The translations under genes were made by a program, and so were the position numbers. Under the pieces are notes generated by a model. The model was not told the DNA's origin, did not search any database, and saw only the letters and a program-made list of their open reading frames with translations. A stretch of 39,210 nt of DNA from Bacteroidota bacterium (lineage in GTDB: Bacteria; Bacteroidota; Bacteroidia; Chitinophagales; Chitinophagaceae), in contig JAHEFK010000021.1 in assembly GCA_024640225.1 (NCBI GenBank), positions 1-39,210 of the forward strand. Direction: 5' to 3'. Shown here in pieces: positions 34,450-39,210 of the stretch (its first letter is position 1; each line of letters opens with the position of its first letter).

Positions 34450-35469
34450 ATGCGTAAGAATATTTGGTATGTAGTGGCTTTGTTGGCAATCCTTTTGGGC
34501 ATATATGCGGTTTATTTTAGAAACCCTACGGAAAGTGTTTTTGGGAATAAAGAAGATCAGTTTTCTTATGCCGATACGGCATCTATTTACAGTATATTCT
34601 TAGCAGATAGAAAAGGTAATAAAATACATTTGCAACGTTCGGGTGCTATTTGGAAAGTAAATGAAAAATATCAGGCAATGGCGCCCAATGTAAACGATAT
34701 TTTGAGGGTTATTGCTACGCAAAAAGCCATGTATCCCGTCCCTAAAATAAAGCACAATGATATTGTTAAAGGCTTGGCCGGATCGGGTATTAAAGTAGAG
34801 CTTTATAATGAACAGGGCGATCAGTTAAGGGTTTTTTACATGGGTGGCGTTGCCGATGACAATCAAGGATCATATATGTTATTAGAAGGAGCGCAGCATG
34901 TTTATGTAGTCAATATGTTAGGCTTTAATGGTTATCTAACGCCATATTATAGCACTATGATAGAAGATTGGCGCTCACGTATAGTTTTTGATGCCTTGCC
35001 GCATCAAATTAAGTCAGTGACCATTTTAGATGCTTCTGATTCCTTAGCTTCTTTTAAATTAGAACAAACTAAAGATTCTTTTTTATTAAAACCGTTGGCT
35101 AAAAAATTTGTTGCAACAACCCCATTGATTCAAGGGAAAGCAAAAAGCTATTTAGATTTTTTCAAATTTGTAAACTGCGAAGGTTATTTAAACGGATTGC
35201 CTAAGTTAGATTCTATCATTTCTTCAGCGCCTCTAAAGGGAGATATTTATTTAGAACTGAATGATAACACTCGTCAGCATGTTCGCTTATTTTGGATGTA
35301 TATGAATAAGAGAAGCAAAAATGTTTATAAAGAAAATGGTAAAGATCCATTGCCCTATGATGGTGATCGTTGCTATGCCGTTTTTAATAAGGATGCTGAT
35401 ACGGCTATTATTCAGCTTGGTATTTTTAATAAAATAACTAGAAAGGCGATTGAGTTTTATCACCGTTAA
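34450..35469 (+). CDS. DUF4340 domain protein
   Basis: 339 residues, one N-terminal membrane helix (about 5-22: WYVVALLAILLGIYAVYF) then a periplasmic domain. The pattern TASIYSIFLADRKGNKIHLQRSG followed by WKVNEKYQAMAPNVNDIL is the DUF4340 opening (repeating pattern of beta strands with a W-x-V-N). DUF4340 proteins often follow GldG-like genes, so it may be an accessory of the GldFG system; this is inference from position (2-base gap). It converges on the next gene with a 4-base gap. Confidence 0.8.
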   Translation: MRKNIWYVVALLAILLGIYAVYFRNPTESVFGNKEDQFSYADTASIYSIFLADRKGNKIHLQRSGAIWKVNEKYQAMAPNVNDILRVIATQKAMYPVPKIKHNDIVKGLAGSGIKVELYNEQGDQLRVFYMGGVADDNQGSYMLLEGAQHVYVVNMLGFNGYLTPYYSTMIEDWRSRIVFDALPHQIKSVTILDASDSLASFKLEQTKDSFLLKPLAKKFVATTPLIQGKAKSYLDFFKFVNCEGYLNGLPKLDSIISSAPLKGDIYLELNDNTRQHVRLFWMYMNKRSKNVYKENGKDPLPYDGDRCYAVFNKDADTAIIQLGIFNKITRKAIEFYHR

Positions 35470-35473
35470 GAAT

Positions 35474-37453
35474 TTATTGCGCCATCCAGTATTTTCTCAA
35501 GATCCACTCTGCACTTAGCAATCCAAGTGCTATCAAGAAAAGCCATTTGAAATCAATGATATCAGAACTGCTTTCTTGACTTTTGATTATAGTTTTGAAC
35601 TTCCTGTTTTTAATACTATCAGCTATACGTTTATAGGATCCAAGGGTAGTTGCAAATCCATCATTGTTATTCGCTAGTGCTTGTAGGTCCTTCCAGTTGG
35701 CGGTGTTTGTTACATCCTCCATACTTTTTTTGTTGACGATAAATGCTCCTTTATCTTCATACGCAATGCCGTTTATTTGGGCAATAGCGTTATAGGTATA
35801 TTGTCCATTTTCTAATTTTCCAATAGAAGCCTGCAGACTAGCACTATTGTATTGCATTAGTACCGTAGTGATAGGTTTGTTTTTAGATTGAACCGTTAGT
35901 TTAACGGCTGCTTGCTCTCCATTATGGAGCTCATCTTCAAGGCTACCAATAAAAGAAACAATTTCATTATTATTAAATACATCTTTTATTGGATGAACGG
36001 ATAACTTTTTATTGCGATCTTGTTGCGTAAGCAGCGTAATAGCATTTTGAATCAGCTCATCGAGTAGGGCATGACTGTGTGTGTTTTTATATTCAAACAT
36101 ACGCCATTTCCATATACCTTCTCCGAGGGTTATGACCTTAAAAGGTAAGCTTGGTTCCATTATCCAAATGGGGCTTGCGCCTTGATAGGCCAATGGTTCT
36201 GCATTGGCTAAGGAGGGTAAGGAGTTGAAATGTTGTTGAAGTGGCGGTAACTGAGCAGCTAAAATTTGTGTATTAGCTTTTATTTCAAATAATGAAAATT
36301 GCTTATTGAATAGTATACTACTCGTAGGATTTATCTTGTTTTTTTCTGAGCCAATAAATCCTGCCTCATTGCCTGATATAAATAACCAGGTAGGTATTTT
36401 TTGAGCGATAATTTTCCAATCTTCTTTTTTGGGATAAAAGTAGATAGCCGCATCAAGTTTGTTTAGGTCAGTCTCGCTGGGTGATTTTCCTATGAAAGAT
36501 ATAAATTGGATACTTTTATTCTTATCAAGTGCTGCAATGATGGCTTGCATATCAGGATGTGGAGCATCGCCAATAATAGCAATCTGTTTCTTTGCTGCCT
36601 TTACATGAATGGTTGCTAATTGCTGGTTATTTTGAATATTACTTTCCTGCTCTGCTTTTGATACTTCTATGCTATAATTATGTAGCCCTTCTTGCGTTGC
36701 TTTTTGTAGGAAAGCAATTGTTTTTACTTGTTCCTGTAAACTAGCGGATATGGTTTTAGTTTGAATCACCACATTGTTTTCCTTCAATGCTAATGTAAAT
36801 GTTTGATTACCGACCTGTTGAAACTGAATATCTGCTTTTATTTCAAATAAATTATTGAGTAGCGCAGTTTTATTGTAATATAATTTCGTGATAGCAACAT
36901 CCGCAATTTTATTGGTGTCACCAATAGCTATGCAATATATAGGTGCTGTATTTGGTAGGGTTGCAGCATTGGGTGAGCTTCCTAGATTATACTGTCCATC
37001 GCTAATAAGAAGGATAGCAGCTATGTTTTGATCTGTATTTTTAGTACTTACTTCTTGAAGGGCTTTACTAATATTTGTTGCTTCGCCTATATAGGGTTTT
37101 TGATTCGTAGTGAGTTCCTCGTCGAAGTAATAGTGTTGCAATATAAAATCTGTGCCTAGAATTTCTTTGAAATTATGTATTGCCTCCTTTACTAAGTTAG
37201 TATCCTTATGTAATATGTTTGCAATTGATGTAGATCGATCGTCTAACAAAATTACTTTCGGTTTAAGTTGCATTTTAGAATGAAAGGTAATCTTTGGTGC
37301 CGCCAATAACATAAGCAGCAATATAAAACTACACATTCTCAATCCTGCTGTTATTAATGGGTAGGGCACGCCGCGATGGGTATCTTTTTTATATACCATC
37401 CACGCCATCCAGCAGCAAGCTGAGAGTCCTAGGAGAAATATGATCCAATTCAT
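35474..37453 (-). CDS. Membrane protein with von Willebrand factor A-like domain
   Basis: 659 residues. Two N-terminal membrane helices (about 1-20 and 35-53), a VWA-like domain starting PKVILLDDRSTSIA with the MIDAS-type D-x-S-x-S (Asp72, Ser74, Ser76) and LLISDGQYN, then a periplasmic part containing a glutamine-amidotransferase-like region (KKQIAIIGDAPHPDM...), and one C-terminal helix (about 632-655). Such double-anchored VWA proteins occur in Bacteroidota next to Bat-type genes; here it stands alone, with 108 bases to the divergent next gene. Function unknown. Confidence 0.75.
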   Translation of the reverse strand: MNWIIFLLGLSACCWMAWMVYKKDTHRGVPYPLITAGLRMCSFILLLMLLAAPKITFHSKMQLKPKVILLDDRSTSIANILHKDTNLVKEAIHNFKEILGTDFILQHYYFDEELTTNQKPYIGEATNISKALQEVSTKNTDQNIAAILLISDGQYNLGSSPNAATLPNTAPIYCIAIGDTNKIADVAITKLYYNKTALLNNLFEIKADIQFQQVGNQTFTLALKENNVVIQTKTISASLQEQVKTIAFLQKATQEGLHNYSIEVSKAEQESNIQNNQQLATIHVKAAKKQIAIIGDAPHPDMQAIIAALDKNKSIQFISFIGKSPSETDLNKLDAAIYFYPKKEDWKIIAQKIPTWLFISGNEAGFIGSEKNKINPTSSILFNKQFSLFEIKANTQILAAQLPPLQQHFNSLPSLANAEPLAYQGASPIWIMEPSLPFKVITLGEGIWKWRMFEYKNTHSHALLDELIQNAITLLTQQDRNKKLSVHPIKDVFNNNEIVSFIGSLEDELHNGEQAAVKLTVQSKNKPITTVLMQYNSASLQASIGKLENGQYTYNAIAQINGIAYEDKGAFIVNKKSMEDVTNTANWKDLQALANNNDGFATTLGSYKRIADSIKNRKFKTIIKSQESSSDIIDFKWLFLIALGLLSAEWILRKYWMAQ

Positions 37454-37561
37454 TTGCAGTGCAAACTAATAAATTATTTTTATAGAGCAGCCACTAGTTT
37501 TGTGGTTCTTAAATACCAAATCTTGAATGCTTATTTGTATTTTTGATTAAAATCAGAAGTT

Positions 37562-38716
37562 ATGAGAATGCACGAAGTGCAAACCAGCAAGGATAAAAAA
37601 AACTTTTTAAAAATAGCGATTACTATCAATGCCCAAGACTCGCAATGGATTCGTCCATTAGATAAGGATATAGAAGAGGTTTTTGATGAACAAAAAAATA
37701 AGTTTTTTAAACGGGGTGTAGCAAAACGGTGGTTATTATTGAATGATGCTGAGGAGTGTATCGGTAGAGTTGCAGCATTTGTAAATCGCCAATACAAAGA
37801 AGCACAACCAACAGGTGGAATAGGTTTTTTTGAATGTATAAATGATCAAAAAGCAGCAGATTTTATTTTTGATCATTGTAAAAATTGGTTGCAGGAGCAA
37901 GGAATGGAGGCTATGGATGGACCTATTAATTTTGGTGAGCGAGATAAATGGTGGGGTTTATTGGTAGAGGGATTTCATGAGCCGCTATATGGCATGAATT
38001 ATAATCCGCCTTATTATCAACAACTGTTTGAAGCATATGGGTTTCAACCCTATTTTCATCAGCATTGTTATGCGTTATCGGTAGATAATAAGTTGCAAGA
38101 CAAGTTTTATCAACGCCATGCAGAGATTTCTTTAGATAAATCATATACAGCAATTCATATGAAAAAGCGTGCTTTAGAAAAGTATGCAAAAGACTTTACT
38201 ATTATTTATAATAAAGCCTGGGCTAGTCATGGTGGCGGAAAAGAATTAGAAGAAAAGCAAGTTGTCAAATTATTTAAAACAATGAAACCCGTTATGGACG
38301 AACGACTTAATTGGTTTGTTTACCATAATGATGAGCCTATTGCATTTTGGATTAATCTGCCCGACCTAAATCAATGGTTTAAAAAAATGAACGGTCATTT
38401 TTCTTTGCTTTATAAGTTGTATTTCCTTATCTTAAAAATGTTCTCAACCAACAATCGGTTTGTTGGCTTAGTGTTTGGCATTATTCCAGCATATCAAGGA
38501 AAAGGTATTGATGCGTTTATGATAGTAGAAGGAGCCGAATTTATTAAACAGCATGCAAAAAACTATACCGATTTTGAGATGCAGTGGATTGGCGATTTTA
38601 ATCCAAAAATGATTAATATTGCTGAGAGTTTGGGTACGCACTTAAGTCGAAAATTGAGTACTTACCGCTTTTTATTTGATAGGACTAAACCATTTGTAAG
38701 ACATAAAACTATTTAA
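37562..38716 (+). CDS. GNAT-like protein of the YghO type
   Basis: 384 residues, no signal. It contains a weak N-acetyltransferase fold: WLLLNDAEECIGRVAAFVNR (about 57-77, the central strand), GGIGFFECIND, and near the end FGIIPAYQGKGIDAFMIVEG (the acetyl-CoA-binding-like turn). The whole protein resembles the YghO family, often annotated only as hypothetical. Substrate unknown. Two bases separate it from an outer-membrane-type gene, probably co-transcribed. Assignment is moderate. Confidence 0.7.
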   Translation: MRMHEVQTSKDKKNFLKIAITINAQDSQWIRPLDKDIEEVFDEQKNKFFKRGVAKRWLLLNDAEECIGRVAAFVNRQYKEAQPTGGIGFFECINDQKAADFIFDHCKNWLQEQGMEAMDGPINFGERDKWWGLLVEGFHEPLYGMNYNPPYYQQLFEAYGFQPYFHQHCYALSVDNKLQDKFYQRHAEISLDKSYTAIHMKKRALEKYAKDFTIIYNKAWASHGGGKELEEKQVVKLFKTMKPVMDERLNWFVYHNDEPIAFWINLPDLNQWFKKMNGHFSLLYKLYFLILKMFSTNNRFVGLVFGIIPAYQGKGIDAFMIVEGAEFIKQHAKNYTDFEMQWIGDFNPKMINIAESLGTHLSRKLSTYRFLFDRTKPFVRHKTI

Positions 38717-38718
38717 CT

Positions 38719-39210
38719 ATGAAAAGATTACTTTTATTTGTTTTGTTATTAGCTGCTTCATTTAGTTGGGCCCAAGAAAAGAAACCCTTATGTATTTATG
38801 GATTTAATCCATTTCATGTGTCGGAAGAGAATTTGGGTATTGCCTTTTCCTATGAGCGATTTATAGACAACAAAGGAATTTTCAGTTTGTATATGCCAAT
38901 TTCAATTGCTTTTCCGGAAGTGGAACGAAATAATTATAATACTACCTATTTTACTTCTCAATCTACTACCAATAGAAATTTAACGTATTTCAATGCTTAT
39001 CCTGGAATTAAAATATATCCAGGAGGTTCTAATAAGCGCGTTTCGTATGCGGTGGGTGCTTCTCTAGTAATGGCTATCGGTAAGCAGAATCAAACAACAA
39101 TGTATTATAAAGCAGACACGTTAAATCCTTATAATTATGTGTTTGATTATAAGACTTCTTCAAATGTAAATGCTTTTAAATTTGGCATGCTTATTACCAA
39201 TTCATTGAAT
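38719..39210 (+). CDS. Outer-membrane beta-barrel-type protein, 3' end outside window
   Basis: Reads in one frame from the ATG at 38719 to the window edge (164 codons, no stop). A signal peptide MKRLLLFVLLLAASFSWAQ is followed by FNPFHVSEENLGIAFSYERF, which looks like a first beta-strand turn, and further alternating strands (KRVSYAVGASLVMAIG). No known family is recognised; an outer-membrane protein is inferred from the signal and beta pattern. The remainder lies downstream. Confidence 0.65.
   Translation, partial: MKRLLLFVLLLAASFSWAQEKKPLCIYGFNPFHVSEENLGIAFSYERFIDNKGIFSLYMPISIAFPEVERNNYNTTYFTSQSTTNRNLTYFNAYPGIKIYPGGSNKRVSYAVGASLVMAIGKQNQTTMYYKADTLNPYNYVFDYKTSSNVNAFKFGMLITNSLN

Overview
The window looks like ordinary chromosome of a Bacteroidota bacterium, probably near Chitinophagaceae/Sphingobacteriia. 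The lineage call is inferred from gene content and A+T-rich sequence, not computed. Support for the phylum: gliding/type IX secretion genes (gldJ, porU, porV, porT, gldF, gldG), DUF4249, DUF4340 and DUF4080-type proteins, many lipoprotein signals, few purine-rich Shine-Dalgarno sites, and promoter boxes of the Bacteroidota form TAnnTTTG. I see no insertion sequence, prophage, CRISPR array or rRNA.

Layout. 1-3129: dnaK (3' end cut off by the window edge) behind an unusual sigma-54-like promoter with two dyads, then a DUF4249 lipoprotein. 3262-6703: argS, converging on rbfA-lolC/E-like permease. 6832-9610: Omp28-type lipoprotein, lipoprotein glutaminyl cyclotransferase, lspA, zapA. 9584-17712: murF and gldJ leftward, porU and porV rightward, a type IX secretion island. 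17745-21327: ABC-F ATPase and a B12/radical-SAM protein. 21417-24348: four tRNAs (Thr, Tyr, Gly, Thr), tuf, tRNA-Trp, secE, nusG. 24366-28848: porT, menG/ubiE, engB, a GH3-family protein, lptB. 28957-31821: metF, then a class D beta-lactamase and an M23 endopeptidase as one leftward unit. 31923-35469: gldF-gldG-DUF4340. 35474-39210: a von Willebrand-type membrane protein, a GNAT-like protein and the start of an outer-membrane beta-barrel gene.

How it fits together. Much of the window serves the cell envelope. PorV and PorU form the surface attachment complex of type IX secretion. PorT is needed to assemble that machine, and GldJ stabilises the gliding/secretion motor. GldF and GldG form an ABC-type complex linked to gliding. 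LspA matures the many lipoproteins encoded here, and the glutaminyl cyclotransferase is the type of enzyme that can cap secreted proteins exposing an N-terminal Gln. LptB powers lipopolysaccharide export, and MurF and the M23 enzyme build and cut peptidoglycan. The rest is translation and folding (argS, rbfA, tRNAs, tuf, secE, nusG, dnaK, engB).

The genes are mostly well-known families. I did not find a clearly new multi-gene defence or mobile system. The most notable points are regulatory and structural: the dnaK control region, a secE-nusG unit that stops before any ribosomal protein gene, hairpins between tRNAs, terminators that also encode protein C-termini, a 28-bp divergent gap with a possibly leaderless menG transcript, and the M23/class D beta-lactamase pair.
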